64,000 nucleotides of DNA from Natronobacterium gregoryi SP2 (GCF_000230715.2 NC_019792.1:3286001-3350000), one strand, 5' to 3'; counted from the stretch's first letter, positions 18,533 to 27,957 are shown. Notes: generated from the sequence alone by a model not told the origin. Numbers and translations: made by a program.

Positions 18533-19279
18533 TCAGGACAGCGCCGCGCCACAGAGCTCCCGGACCGCCCGGCGGAGCCGCTGGGAGACCGCCGATTTCG
18601 AGATGTCGAACCGCTGTGCCAGTTCGTCCTGGGAGATGTCCCGTGGCACGTCGAAGTACCCTTCCTCATAGGCGGCCGTCAACAAGTCCTGTTGCTTCTC
18701 GGTCAGCGCAACGACACCATCGTCGCCGTCGTCGGAGACGCGAAGGTGGTCGACAGTCACAGAAATGCCCCGATCGTCACAGTAGCTGTTGAACTCGACC
18801 AGATCCTCCCGGCTCGGGAACCGAAGCTGGATCTGCCAGCCGTAGCTATCGCCGTTCTGACAACTCGAGTACGCGAGAACGTACGCCCCGATCGCAGCGA
18901 GGCGGTCGACCCCCGTGACCGTGGCGTCGTCGATTTCGACGCGATAAATCCGCCTGTCGGGATAGCAATCGAGCAAAACGGGGTCGGCGACGGTCGGATC
19001 GACCTCGAGAGCCGACTCGAACTCGTCGAACGTGTCTCCGGAGGCTGTCAGGAAGACGAGTGTCCGGTCGCCGACGGCAGTCCAGTACTCGAGTTCGATC
19101 GAGACGTCGGGTGCCCGCCGCAGCGTCGACCGCAAGAAGAGGTCCGGATGGTCGAGTCGGAGTTGAGCGACGACGCCGCCGTCGGCACGGGACCGGACGG
19201 GTGTTCGCTTCCGGTCTCGGTCGTGGCGGCTCCCAGTGCCGGTGTCTGCGATGTCGATGCTCACGACGTCATCCGCCAT
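18533..19279 (-). CDS. Bat-type HTH-10 transcriptional regulator
   Basis: 248 residues. The C-terminal 60 residues are the HTH-10 domain of bacterio-opsin activator proteins: LTEKQQDLLTAAYEEGYFDV, then RDISQDELAQRFDISKSAVS and QRLRRAVRELCG. The N-terminal part (about residues 35-180) is the sensing region found in such haloarchaeal regulators. It has no kinase-linked receiver. Targets unknown; the next gene is a larger regulator with the same output domain. Confidence 0.88.
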   Translation of the reverse strand: MADDVVSIDIADTGTGSRHDRDRKRTPVRSRADGGVVAQLRLDHPDLFLRSTLRRAPDVSIELEYWTAVGDRTLVFLTASGDTFDEFESALEVDPTVADPVLLDCYPDRRIYRVEIDDATVTGVDRLAAIGAYVLAYSSCQNGDSYGWQIQLRFPSREDLVEFNSYCDDRGISVTVDHLRVSDDGDDGVVALTEKQQDLLTAAYEEGYFDVPRDISQDELAQRFDISKSAVSQRLRRAVRELCGAALS

Positions 19280-19520
19280 CCTGCTGGACGACAGTTGTAA
19301 TCACTCGTTACCGGGGACTCACTCATCGAATAGAGGATGCGACGCTGGACGTATGGTAGTAGACGCTATACACGGAACCAATTTGGCGAACGACATCAAT
19401 ACCTATTCATTAGTCTACCGTCGAACTGCTTCACTGCCTCAATAAAAGCGTGTTACTGGGGCGAACTCGACAACTCGCCGAGAGAACCGGCGAGTAACAG
19501 TCGACTAGCCAAACGCGAGC

Positions 19521-22500
19521 TCAGTCGAGGCCGACGGCTCGGTCCTCGAACAACAGTTCGAACAGTTTCCCTTGAGCCAGTCGGAGATGACGGCTGAACG
19601 TCGGCTGGGAGACGCCAAGCGAGTCCGCGACCTCCTCGCCAGTGCTCTCTCGAGGCCACTCGAAGAAACCGCCGTAGTAGGCGCTCTCGAGCGTCCGGAG
19701 CTGTCGCTCCGAGAGTCGCTTGCGGAGTTCGGCGTCGAACGGCTGTGCAAACCGCGGCGTCCGGTCGCGTTCCCGACGTGCGACGAGGTCGATCTCGGCG
19801 TGGGCACGTTCGAGTGCCTCGAGGAACGGACGCACGTCGACGATACTCGAGAGGTCGATCACGAGCCGCACCCTGTCGTCGACCGGCCTCACCGACCGGA
19901 CGACGCCGCCGTGGGCCGCGACCGTCTCCGCGACAGTCGCTTCCGAGAACTCGAGTTCGACTGGTGAGCCATCGACATCGCCGGTCGCTTGGATCGACTC
20001 GAGTCCCGTGACCGAGTCGACAAGCGGACGCGGATCGTCCGTCCCACCGGCGAGTGTACAGTACAGCGTCGATCCATCAGACGACCGCGGGACGGCCGCC
20101 CTGACCTCGATCTGCGTGCCTAGCTCACGAGCGAACGCCGCGAGCGGTTCGGACTCGTCCCGGAGGACGACCTCGAGTTCGACGACGCTGTCCGAAAGCA
20201 GCGCCCGCTTGCGCTCGAGCGCGTCGATCACGTGGGTGGCGACCGTCGCGAGATGCTCACAGATGTCCTGGCGGCCCTCGTCGAAGGCAGACGGCCGGTC
20301 CGCGTACGCAGTGAGGACGCCGTACTGGAACCGGCCTCCGTCGCGTTCGAGAGGGACGCTCAGAACCGATCGAACGCCCGTTTCGAGGAGTTGTTGGCCA
20401 GCTATCATGTCGTCGGCTACTGCTCGCTTCAGGTCGTCGACCCGTGTCGATGTCCGGCGTGCTGCCGTTCTCCCGGTCGGCTCCTCGACGTCCGGATCGA
20501 CGGTGATCGACAGCCCCTCGACGACGTCGCTGTCCTGGCCGGCCCACGTCTTCGGGACGACCGTCCCGCGTCCCGGATCGGTCCGGCCGATCCAGGCGAG
20601 CTCGATGTCGTCTCCCAGAGAGACGATCCCCTCGCACAGTTCCCGTTCGACGCCCTCTCGGCTCTCTGCCTCGAGCAGCCGTCGTTCGATTACACGCGCG
20701 GTTTCGGCCGTCGCTAGCTCGTTCTCGAGTCGCGCTCGCTCCCGTCGACAGTGCCGGACGCGTTTCCGGCCCGCGAACCGATCGAGACTCACCGACGTTG
20801 CGTCGCCGATCGCTGCCAGCGCCTCGCGGTCGCGGTCGCGCTCGAGCGACTGGAACGCCATCGGGTCCGTACTCGTCGCCAACACGAACCCCTCCTCGCC
20901 GACCGAAACGGTGAGAACCCGTTCGGCGGTGATCCCCGCCCGCGTGAGAAACGGCTCGATCGCAGACCCGTCGGCGACGCCAATCCCGTCCTCGAGTGGT
21001 AGCCGTCGGTCGTCGCGCTCGACCGGCGGCGGCTCGAGGCCCGGGTGATCCTCGGGAGTCGCGACCGCCGCCGGACACAGCAGGTCGTCGTCGAAGAGGT
21101 ACCAGACAGCGAGATCGGCGTCGGTTCTCTCCTGAACCGCGTCGGTGACGGCCCGACGGACGGTCGAGGCCGCATCGGCACTCCGGAGCGTGGCGGCTGT
21201 TCGTCGAACTGTCGACAACGCACCGGCGGCCGAACGCCGTCGATCCCTGACGAGACAGAGCGTCCGCTCGTCGTTTCGCAACGGACTCACGTAGACATCG
21301 ACATCGATTGCCTCGTCGGCACCGCTCAGCGTCCCCTGGACGGGCTCCAGCCACCGGACGACCGACGACCTCGCTCGCTCGCGGATCGTCGCCGCGAGGT
21401 CGTCGTCGAACAAGTCGTCGACATCGCTGCCGACGAGTGCGTTCGTGCCGGCCATCCGCGTGAGCGAGGCGTCGACGAAGTCGATCGTCCCCTCGTCGAC
21501 GACGGCGACCCCGTCCTCGAGTGCGTCGACAGTCGCCTCGAGCAGGTCACGTCGTGCCTGCCCGGGTGCGCGACGGTCCGCGTCGCGTTCCCGTCCGATC
21601 ACCGTGATGCCGTCCCCGTCGGGATGGGCGGTCACCACGAGCGGAACGGCGGGTCCGTCCGTGTCGACCTCGGACGTCTCGAACCGGACGGCAGCACCCG
21701 AAGCCCTGGCTTCTCGCAGGTGTTCGCGAAACGTCTCGCGGACCGGTTCCGGAAGCAGCCCCCAGACGACGGCCCCCGGTTCGGACGCGTCCACGAACAA
21801 CCGGTCGGCCGCCCTGTTCGACCACTGGAGTTCCCAATCTGTCCCCACTGCAAACAGCGGCCACTCGAGTCGATCGAGCCCTCCCTGCTGGTCCGTCGCC
21901 GCCGCTGGAGCGAACGCCGTCACGACGACTCCCTCGAGCGACGGCTCTGCGAGTCGATTGACACAGCGCAACTCGACGACCCGCCATCTGCCGTCGGCGT
22001 CACCGATCCGGATCGTCGTCTCCTCGGTCGCACCGAACGACCGCGCCCCGACCGTGGCCAGTACCTCGCGAAGGGTCGACCGGTCGTCCGGGTGGACGAG
22101 CCGTTCGAGGGGCATCTTCTCGAGTTCGCCGGACGTGTACCCCAGTCGCGACTCGACGGCCGGGTTCGCGTACGCGACCGTCCCGTCGGACTCGAGGAGC
22201 CAGACCGGGACGTCGACGCTCTCGACGAGTGCACGGTGTCGGTCGTCCGTCCGGTCGGCGAGTCGGTAGCAGTCAACTGCGTTCCCGACGCGCGCCGCAA
22301 GAACGGCCGCGCTCGTCCCGGTTGTGAGAACGTCGGTAGCACCGACTTCGAGCGCTCGAGCCGCCGTTTCGTCGTCGGTAACGGCGATAACCGGGATGTC
22401 GGTACCGCTTTCGACGAGTACTTCGAGCGGCGATCGCTCGTCGGGTCGGAACTCACAGAGCACACAGTGAATCTCCTCGCCGGCCAGTCGACGGTCGGCC

Positions 22501-22643
22501 TCCGCGACGGTACGGGTCCGGAGTACGGAGACGGGATCGAGACCGGACGCGAGCGCGTCGGCCGTCGACTCCATTCGCGGGGAGTCGCCGACGACGAGCA
22601 CGCGCCGAGCGTCGCCGACGGTCGTGGCGATCCCGTCGCTCAT
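19521..22643 (-). CDS. Multidomain PAS/GAF sensor with bacterio-opsin-activator HTH
   Basis: 1040 residues. Order by sequence: a degenerate receiver-like domain at about 12-120 (RRVLVVGDSPRMESTADAL, IPVIAVTDDETAARALEVGA) whose phospho-Asp is not evident; PAS domains at about 130-250 (VWLLESDGTVAYANPAVESR), 265-350 and 370-480; two GAF-like regions at about 490-800; then the Bat activator region and a C-terminal HTH-10 (LSERQLRTLESAYYGGFFEW, SLGVSQPTFSRHLRLAQGKL). Family members sense light or redox through PAS/GAF cofactors and activate transcription. No opsin gene lies in this window. Domain borders are approximate. Confidence 0.88.
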   Translation of the reverse strand: MSDGIATTVGDARRVLVVGDSPRMESTADALASGLDPVSVLRTRTVAEADRRLAGEEIHCVLCEFRPDERSPLEVLVESGTDIPVIAVTDDETAARALEVGATDVLTTGTSAAVLAARVGNAVDCYRLADRTDDRHRALVESVDVPVWLLESDGTVAYANPAVESRLGYTSGELEKMPLERLVHPDDRSTLREVLATVGARSFGATEETTIRIGDADGRWRVVELRCVNRLAEPSLEGVVVTAFAPAAATDQQGGLDRLEWPLFAVGTDWELQWSNRAADRLFVDASEPGAVVWGLLPEPVRETFREHLREARASGAAVRFETSEVDTDGPAVPLVVTAHPDGDGITVIGRERDADRRAPGQARRDLLEATVDALEDGVAVVDEGTIDFVDASLTRMAGTNALVGSDVDDLFDDDLAATIRERARSSVVRWLEPVQGTLSGADEAIDVDVYVSPLRNDERTLCLVRDRRRSAAGALSTVRRTAATLRSADAASTVRRAVTDAVQERTDADLAVWYLFDDDLLCPAAVATPEDHPGLEPPPVERDDRRLPLEDGIGVADGSAIEPFLTRAGITAERVLTVSVGEEGFVLATSTDPMAFQSLERDRDREALAAIGDATSVSLDRFAGRKRVRHCRRERARLENELATAETARVIERRLLEAESREGVERELCEGIVSLGDDIELAWIGRTDPGRGTVVPKTWAGQDSDVVEGLSITVDPDVEEPTGRTAARRTSTRVDDLKRAVADDMIAGQQLLETGVRSVLSVPLERDGGRFQYGVLTAYADRPSAFDEGRQDICEHLATVATHVIDALERKRALLSDSVVELEVVLRDESEPLAAFARELGTQIEVRAAVPRSSDGSTLYCTLAGGTDDPRPLVDSVTGLESIQATGDVDGSPVELEFSEATVAETVAAHGGVVRSVRPVDDRVRLVIDLSSIVDVRPFLEALERAHAEIDLVARRERDRTPRFAQPFDAELRKRLSERQLRTLESAYYGGFFEWPRESTGEEVADSLGVSQPTFSRHLRLAQGKLFELLFEDRAVGLD

Positions 22644-22785
22644 CGCGGACCGCCTCCGCAGTTACCGCGTTCCTGCCAGCACACATCGAGCCGGACACTC
22701 GGACATCCTGCCACTGTAGCCGGGGGTAGCCGGCCGAGCCTGGTAAGTATCACTCGCCTAGCACGGGTACGATCGACGTACGAGA

Positions 22786-23208
22786 CTACCTGCGTTCACG
22801 TACCGTGACGACGGGAACCGGTGAGTTCCGGACGACTTCCTCCGCGACGCTGCCAAGCAGCAGTTTGTCGAGGCCGGACTGGCCGGCCGTTCCGACGACG
22901 ATCGCGTCCATTCGCTCCGCTTCAGCGACAGCGACGATTTCCTCCTGTGGGACGCCGCGACGGATCGTCGTCGTCACCTCGAGATCCGCCTCCGCCGCAG
23001 TCGCTTTGGCTTCTTCGACGGCATCTGCCGCCTCACCCTCGTGGTCGGTCCGCATCTCGTCTCGCCGCTCGGTACTGTGTGGCCCCTCTTCGGAAACCGA
23101 CATCACGTGCAGGGTTGCCTCGAGTCCGTTTGCGAGTGCGACCGCGTGCCTGGTCGCTCGACGAGCCCCGTCACTCCCGTCGGTCGCGAGAAGCAGATCC
23201 TGGTACAT
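22786..23208 (-). CDS. Universal stress protein (UspA family)
   Basis: 140 residues of the UspA fold. MYQDLLLATDGSDGARRATR opens the nucleotide-binding site; AEAERMDAIVVGTAGQSGLD and LLGSVAEEVVRNSPVPVVTV complete the ATP-binding GxxG-9x-GS pattern, so this member probably binds ATP. Single domain, cytoplasmic. It stands alone next to mobile-element debris. Stress response is known for the family; the trigger here is unknown. Confidence 0.93.
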   Translation of the reverse strand: MYQDLLLATDGSDGARRATRHAVALANGLEATLHVMSVSEEGPHSTERRDEMRTDHEGEAADAVEEAKATAAEADLEVTTTIRRGVPQEEIVAVAEAERMDAIVVGTAGQSGLDKLLLGSVAEEVVRNSPVPVVTVRERR

Positions 23209-23304
23209 CTCGTCTCCGTTTCGACCGTCGACGAAATACGCTCCGGACCTGCCGTTGCCGGGCGTACTTCACCGGCCGCCGTTCAGCATAATTCGAGGTG
23301 GAGC

Positions 23305-23348
23305 CTCCGACCTCGAGGAGCGAGTGTAGCGAGCGAGTAGGTCGGAGA
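23305..23348 (+). repeat. Hairpin resembling an IS200/IS605-type end
   Basis: TCCGACCTC and GAGGTCGGA-like arms enclose GGAGCGAG and GCGAGCGAG. The same layout (arm, AAGGAGCGAG, GAGCGAGTAG, arm) occurs at the right end of the intact tnpB element (49553-49600). It lies just upstream of the TnpB remnant and may be an older element end. Confidence 0.45.
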
Positions 23349-23434
23349 GGAAACCGACTAAGGGCGACGCAACCGCACGACGGTAGCTACCCGGCTCCCG
23401 AGAGTATAACAACCGTCAAGTAGTAATCTGAAAT

Positions 23435-23609
23435 ATGGAGGTGCGTCGAACTGCGCCGGTCAAACTCGTCGTTCCCGATGAGCGACGCGACGACCTCCAC
23501 GAATCCGCGCGACAGTTCCTACGAGCAGTACGTTCTCTCGGAGGACTACGAGTTCCGAGCAAGTGGGCTGTTGAACGGCGAGAGTTACCAGCCTATTGCT
23601 GGTGACTGA
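23435..23609 (+). pseudogene. TnpB remnant with internal deletions
   Basis: From ATG at 23435 the frame reads MEVRRTAPVKLVVPDERRDD then LHESARQFL, the N-terminus of a haloarchaeal IS1341-type TnpB. After about 28 residues the likeness continues in another frame as YEQYVLSEDYEFRAS, which in full TnpB lies roughly 120 residues further on, and ends at a TGA (23607). So at least one internal deletion with frame change removed most of the protein including the RuvC core. The end hairpin at 23631-23682 remains. What is left is a deletion derivative of about 300 bp. Confidence 0.7.
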
Positions 23610-23630
23610 TTGCCAGGAGTCCACATCAAA

Positions 23631-23682
23631 GCCCCACCCTCAAGGACTGAGGCGCGTATGCGCCGAAGGAGTAGGGTGGGGT
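23631..23682 (+). repeat. Right-end hairpin of an IS1341-type element
   Basis: GCCCCACCCTCAAGGAC and GGAGTAGGGTGGGG pair around an inner GGCGC/GCGCC stem. The same end structure is found after the intact tnpB (49553-49600) and, inverted, at 50275-50323. It lies 3 bp from the ccdA stop and could also act as its terminator. Confidence 0.7.
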
Positions 23683-23685
23683 AGT

Positions 23686-24360
23686 TTACATCACGTCCAG
23701 AACGAAGATCGCCAGGTAGAGCTGGCCGACCCCGGCGACGATCATCACGACGCCAGCAAACTGTCTGATCCGCTCGCTGTAGCCTGCGAGCCGACCGGCA
23801 CTCGCGACCAGTCCCATGCCGGTTGCGACGGTCAACGCGACCATCAGGACGACGATGCTGCCGACGTACGTCCCGAGAACCAATGCCGCACTCGTTGGCG
23901 GGAACTGCATCGCACTCGTAACGACCGGGAGCAACAGCGGCAAAGCACAGCCAGCCGCAGCCAGCGCATAGCCCGCACCGAAGACCCCGAACCCGAGCAC
24001 GCTCGAGCGACGCTGAGGCAACGCGACCGACAGCGACGGTGCTCGGTCGACGAGAATCAACGCCCCGAAGACGAGCAAGACCACGCCGACGATCGGCTCG
24101 AAGTAGACGACGTTCGACAGCGTGGCGTGGCCCACCTGGTAGGCCACACCGAGGACGACGGCAAGCGTCACGAGAACACCTGCGCCGGCGATCAGTCCAC
24201 GGCTGACGGCCCCACCGATCGACGCCTCCTGCTGGTCGGTCTGGCTCACATAGAAGCCGACATAGCCCGGCAAGAGCGGATACGCACACGGAGAGAAGAA
24301 GGTCCCGATCCCCGCGATCAGTGCGAATCCCAGCGTCGAGAAGATAGTTGCGTCGAACAT
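23686..24360 (-). CDS. ccdA: CcdA-type thiol-disulfide transporter
   Basis: 224 residues, about six membrane spans. The two redox cysteines of the family are visible in FFSPCAYPLLPGYVGFY (first span) and AAAGCALPLLLPVV (fourth span). CcdA/DsbD proteins move reducing power from cytoplasmic thioredoxin across the membrane. The start ATG (24358-24360) shares one base with the tlpA stop; the longer upstream frame is overlap. The last gene of a sco-tlpA-ccdA operon, so it probably reduces TlpA and SCO outside the cell. Confidence 0.9.
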   Translation of the reverse strand: MFDATIFSTLGFALIAGIGTFFSPCAYPLLPGYVGFYVSQTDQQEASIGGAVSRGLIAGAGVLVTLAVVLGVAYQVGHATLSNVVYFEPIVGVVLLVFGALILVDRAPSLSVALPQRRSSVLGFGVFGAGYALAAAGCALPLLLPVVTSAMQFPPTSAALVLGTYVGSIVVLMVALTVATGMGLVASAGRLAGYSERIRQFAGVVMIVAGVGQLYLAIFVLDVM

Positions 24361-24944
24361 TAGCTCTCGGTTTCGCTGTGCTCGAGTGCGTTCTCGATTC
24401 CAGCGACGAATTCGTCGGCAGTCTTGGAACCGGTGTCGGACCATCTGACGACGCTCGAGTCGTCGAGTGCGACGGCCATCGGATAGCGGCCGACCCGGTA
24501 GCTCAACTCCGCGGTCGGATCGAGACCGAGCGTCCAGTTTCCGCCGTTCTCGCCCCACCACTCGACCAGTTCTGCTTCGGTGAGCGGGCCGTCTTCGCCA
24601 ACCGACTCGCTCGTGATCGAGACGAACAGGACCTCGTCGCCGATCCGTTCGTGTGCCTCGGCGAGTTCGGGCATCTGTTCTTTGCAGGGCGGACACCACG
24701 TCCCGAAAAAGTCGATGAACGTCGGGCGATTCGGTGCCGGAACCACCACCTGCCCGGCTTCGCTTCCCGGTGCGTCGACGGTCTCGAGTTTGACCTGTTC
24801 GTAGCGCTCGCCGTCCTCGCTACCGTCGTCTCCTTCGTCGTTCGAGATGTCGTTTGTCGACGGCAGTCCGTAGACGGCGACCGCGCCGGCTCCGCCGAGT
24901 ATCCCCAGACTTCCGAGCCCGGCCAGTACGTCTCTTCGTCTCAT
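24360..24944 (-). CDS. TlpA/ResA-like thioredoxin, Tat-type or anchored
   Basis: 194 residues. MRRRDVLAGLGSLGILGGAG is a twin-arginine-style signal/anchor. The thioredoxin domain carries the redox motif WCPPC in FIDFFGTWCPPCKEQMPEL and a cis-proline in RVGRYPMAVAL. It likely acts on the outer face, reducing cytochrome or copper-site cysteines, recharged by CcdA. Its start overlaps the SCO stop as ATGA and its stop touches ccdA. Confidence 0.9.
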   Translation of the reverse strand: MRRRDVLAGLGSLGILGGAGAVAVYGLPSTNDISNDEGDDGSEDGERYEQVKLETVDAPGSEAGQVVVPAPNRPTFIDFFGTWCPPCKEQMPELAEAHERIGDEVLFVSITSESVGEDGPLTEAELVEWWGENGGNWTLGLDPTAELSYRVGRYPMAVALDDSSVVRWSDTGSKTADEFVAGIENALEHSETES

Positions 24945-25726
24945 TGTCGCTCGTCGTCTACGTCGAGGTGATCGTTCTGTGCCGTGACGACCGCCTGGGT
25001 GTCAGCGAGAATCGTCCGAACGCCCCCACCGGCTTCCGCGACGAGCGCGCGGGGATAGGCTCGTTCGACGATCCCGGCCTCGTTGACGAGCAGTACCAGG
25101 TTTATGTGGGTGAAACTGTAGTCGTCGTGGCCGTGGTCGTGGTCCTCGTGATCCCCGTGTTCTTCGAGGTCGTCACCTTCGACCCGCTCGATTCGCATCC
25201 CGAACTCGTCGTGAAGCAGTGCTTTGCCCTCCTCGTAGCTTTCGGGTCGCAGAAAGTGCCAGTTGTCGGCCTCGTAGTCGACACCCTGCCGGTCGCCGTA
25301 CTCCGCGAGTCGTTCGGCCGTATCGCGTTCGGGATCGAACGTCATCGGCAGCAACGCTAGTTCGTCGCTGTACCCCCGTTGGGCGGCGTCTTCCTGGATC
25401 TGCCGGAAGATCTGCAACAGTGCAGGACACGCACCGTCCGGACACTCCGTGAATAGATACGTCATCAGAAACGTTCGCTCACCGACGAAATCTCGCCGCG
25501 AGACCGGTTCGTCGGTGATCGGGTCCGGCAGCGAGAACGGAGGGAACTCGTCCCCGTGAATCGGGTGGGACGGCTCGCCGCGCTCTTCGTCCGGCGGGCC
25601 GAGTACGGTCTCGCCACCGTCCCCGAGACCGACGGCCCCGAGAGACTCCTCGAGACAGCCCGCGAGTCCGGCGACACCCACCGTACTCGCCGCCCCGAGC
25701 GACCGAAGATACGTCCGTCGTTCCAT
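24941..25726 (-). CDS. SCO1/SenC family copper-delivery lipoprotein
   Basis: 261 residues starting MERRTYLRSLGAASTVGVAG with a lipobox ending AGC. The SCO fold shows the copper-binding CPDGAC pair in TECPDGACPALLQ and the distal His in FTHINLVLL. A His/Asp-rich insert (HGDHEDHDHGHDD) precedes the distal His and may add metal affinity. SCO proteins load copper into cytochrome oxidase CuA. First gene of the operon with tlpA and ccdA. The 48 codons upstream of the ATG at 25724 are rejected because the lipoprotein signal starts here. Confidence 0.9.
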   Translation of the reverse strand: MERRTYLRSLGAASTVGVAGLAGCLEESLGAVGLGDGGETVLGPPDEERGEPSHPIHGDEFPPFSLPDPITDEPVSRRDFVGERTFLMTYLFTECPDGACPALLQIFRQIQEDAAQRGYSDELALLPMTFDPERDTAERLAEYGDRQGVDYEADNWHFLRPESYEEGKALLHDEFGMRIERVEGDDLEEHGDHEDHDHGHDDYSFTHINLVLLVNEAGIVERAYPRALVAEAGGGVRTILADTQAVVTAQNDHLDVDDERQ

Positions 25727-25933
25727 ATTCCCCTCATAGGACGGCGCGATCAAAGGCTCGTTGGTATAGCTCCCGAACGGTGAGTGTACGACGTCGTTAC
25801 CCGTCTTGTACTCGTCGCCAGTCGGCAGTCTCTCGAGAAAGCACGCCTTACACGGCCGAGCGAACGGCAACCGGTAGAAACTGACCCGGTACGGCTGCTA
25901 TAACTAACCGCCAGTGTCGCCTCTCTCGAGGTC

Positions 25934-26107
25934 ATGTCTCGACCGAACCGGCCACCGATGCAGATCGGCTGTCCGAACTGCGATACGACCGTCGACGCGA
26001 CCATTCCACCGGGTCGAGGAATCGGGGGTGACGAACCGGATCGACTCCAGGGAACGGAGACGAACTGCCGAAACTGCGGTCACGAGTTCGAACTCTACTA
26101 CTACTGA
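25934..26107 (+). CDS. Small zinc-ribbon protein
   Basis: 57 residues. Two CxxC pairs, GCPNCDTTVDATIPP and NCRNCGHEFELYYY, are spaced as one zinc ribbon. ATG at 25934, TGA at 26105. It follows a CTCGAGGTC stretch and is divergent from the SCO operon. Function unknown; such ribbons in haloarchaea often bind nucleic acid or act as subunits. Confidence 0.75.
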   Translation: MSRPNRPPMQIGCPNCDTTVDATIPPGRGIGGDEPDRLQGTETNCRNCGHEFELYYY

Positions 26108-26115
26108 CAGCCCCA

Positions 26116-26265
26116 TCAAGCTCGATCACGAGCGATCGCCGACCGCTGTCTCCGGTAATCGACCCGGATCGTCTCGACGAGCCGCTGGCTGTTCGGCATC
26201 GTGTCGACGACAACTTCGACATCGCCGTTTCTCGCTGTGTACCTGCCAGTAACTCGAGTTGTCAA
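26116..26265 (-). CDS. Possible 49-residue protein of unknown function
   Basis: From a TTG start at 26265 the frame reads TTRVTGRYTARNGDVEVVVD and ends IRVDYRRQRSAIARDRA. The amino-acid composition and third-base GC look coding, but there is no recognised family and the start is weak. It could be the end of a decayed gene. Next to it CCACCCTG..GGGGTGG (26267-26288) forms a short hairpin. Confidence 0.3.
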   Translation of the reverse strand: MTTRVTGRYTARNGDVEVVVDTMPNSQRLVETIRVDYRRQRSAIARDRA

Positions 26266-26354
26266 GCCACCCTGAAAGAGAGGGGTGGAGTATTGGCCCG
26301 CCTGCCAGTGCAGGCGACGAATCAACCCGTGGCGGTGCTGTGAGATTCCAGCGA

Positions 26355-27956
26355 ATGCCAGTTACCGACGAGCGGTCGTCGACAGGGCGGCAGTCAGTAC
26401 GAGTGAACGAAGACGACGAGCGGAGGCGAGGTGACGCGGTCTGTCCCGGTTCGCTGATCGTCGTGTCGAACCGGCAGCCATACCGTCACGAGTACGAGGA
26501 CGGCTCCGAGACGGATCGCTCGATCACCGTCGACGAACCGACCGGTGGACTGACTGCTGGACTCGATCCCGTCGTCCAGCAGGCGAGTGGCACGTGGGTC
26601 GCTTGGGGCGACGGCGACGCGGACTTCGACGTCGCGAACGAGAACGGCTGTGTGACGGTTCCACCGGCGGAAGGAGCGTACACGCTTCGACGGATCGATC
26701 TCTGTGACGAGGCCGTCGACTCCTACTACTACGGATTCAGCAACCGCGTCCTCTGGCCGCTCTGTCACGGGTTCCCAACCCTGATCGACGATCGAACGAA
26801 CGACTTCGAGTGGTATCGGACGGTCAACGAGCGGTTCGCGAACGCAGTCGGCGACCACGCGACCGACGACGCCGTCGTCTGGCTGCAAGACTATCACTTC
26901 GCGCTCGCGCCGCGGATGATCCGCGAGTCGATCCCCGCCGACGCAACCGTCGCGCAGTTCTGGCACGTCCCCTGGCCAGCGCCCTCGACGTTCCAGCACT
27001 GTCCCGCCGGCGGACGAATCCTCGAGGGACTGCTCGGAAACGACCTGCTTGGGTTCCACGTCGACCAGTACGCCGACCGGTTTCTCGACTGTGTCAACCG
27101 GTTTCTGCCGGCAGCGACCGTCGACAAGAATCGACGAACGGTGCGGGACGGCGGCGAGCGGACGCGCGTCGTGGCGACCCCGATGGGAATCGACGCGGAG
27201 ACGCACGCGAGAGACGCCGAATCAGCCGACGAAGAGATGTTCGACGCCCTCTGCTCGGAGCACGGCCTCCCCGATCTCGACGAGACGGTGATTGGCCTCG
27301 GCGTCGATCGCCTCGACTACACGAAAGGGATTCCGGAGCGGCTTGCCGCACTCGAGCGGTTCTTCGAACGGCATCCCGACTGGCGTGGCGAGTTCACGTT
27401 CGTCCAGAAAGCGACGCCGTCCCGGACGGAGATCCCTGCCTACGAGCGCCACGGAGAACTGGTTCGCAGTGAAGTCGAGCGGATCAACAGCCGATTCGAG
27501 AGCGGCGGCTGGCAACCCGTCGTCTACACCGACGAGTACCTCGAGGAAGCCGAACTCTGTAGTCTCTACCGGAACGCGGACGTGATGATCGTGAGCCCGC
27601 TGGTCGACGGAATGAACCTCGTCGCCCAGGAGTTCGTCGCCGCGAGCGTCGACGACGCTGGCGATGTCTTGCTGTTGAGCGACCGGGTCGGCGCTCACGA
27701 ACTGCTCGGGTCCCACGCGGTCTCGATCGATCCGACCGACGTAGACGACTTCGCCGACCGGATCGCACACGCGCTTGCGATGCCAGCCTACGAGCGGCGG
27801 CGACGACTCGACGTGCTCCGCGAGCGCGTCTTCGACGCCGACCTCGACCGATGGATGCAAACCCAGTTCGACTGGATTCGTCGCGTCCACCAGGACCCCC
27901 GGTCGCGGGGACCGGACGTCGACCCCGACTCCTCCGAACGGACGCGGCCGGTCTGA
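26355..27956 (+). CDS. otsA: Trehalose-6-phosphate synthase (GT20)
   Basis: 533 residues. GT20 signatures: SLIVVSNRQPYRH, TGGLTAGLDPVV, WLQDYHFALAPRMIR, FWHVPWPAPSTF, VDRLDYTKGIPERL and SPLVDGMNLVAQEFVA. It joins a nucleotide-activated glucose to glucose-6-P. The ATG at 26355 is preferred; the frame opens further upstream into repeat-like sequence. One base separates its stop from otsB, so the pair is a coupled operon making the compatible solute trehalose, useful under osmotic stress. Confidence 0.93.
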   Translation: MPVTDERSSTGRQSVRVNEDDERRRGDAVCPGSLIVVSNRQPYRHEYEDGSETDRSITVDEPTGGLTAGLDPVVQQASGTWVAWGDGDADFDVANENGCVTVPPAEGAYTLRRIDLCDEAVDSYYYGFSNRVLWPLCHGFPTLIDDRTNDFEWYRTVNERFANAVGDHATDDAVVWLQDYHFALAPRMIRESIPADATVAQFWHVPWPAPSTFQHCPAGGRILEGLLGNDLLGFHVDQYADRFLDCVNRFLPAATVDKNRRTVRDGGERTRVVATPMGIDAETHARDAESADEEMFDALCSEHGLPDLDETVIGLGVDRLDYTKGIPERLAALERFFERHPDWRGEFTFVQKATPSRTEIPAYERHGELVRSEVERINSRFESGGWQPVVYTDEYLEEAELCSLYRNADVMIVSPLVDGMNLVAQEFVAASVDDAGDVLLLSDRVGAHELLGSHAVSIDPTDVDDFADRIAHALAMPAYERRRRLDVLRERVFDADLDRWMQTQFDWIRRVHQDPRSRGPDVDPDSSERTRPV

Positions 27957-27957
27957 A

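Noticed and set aside
25727-25870. Longer start for the SCO protein
   Set aside because: The 48 extra residues precede a complete lipoprotein signal and have no similarity to the family.
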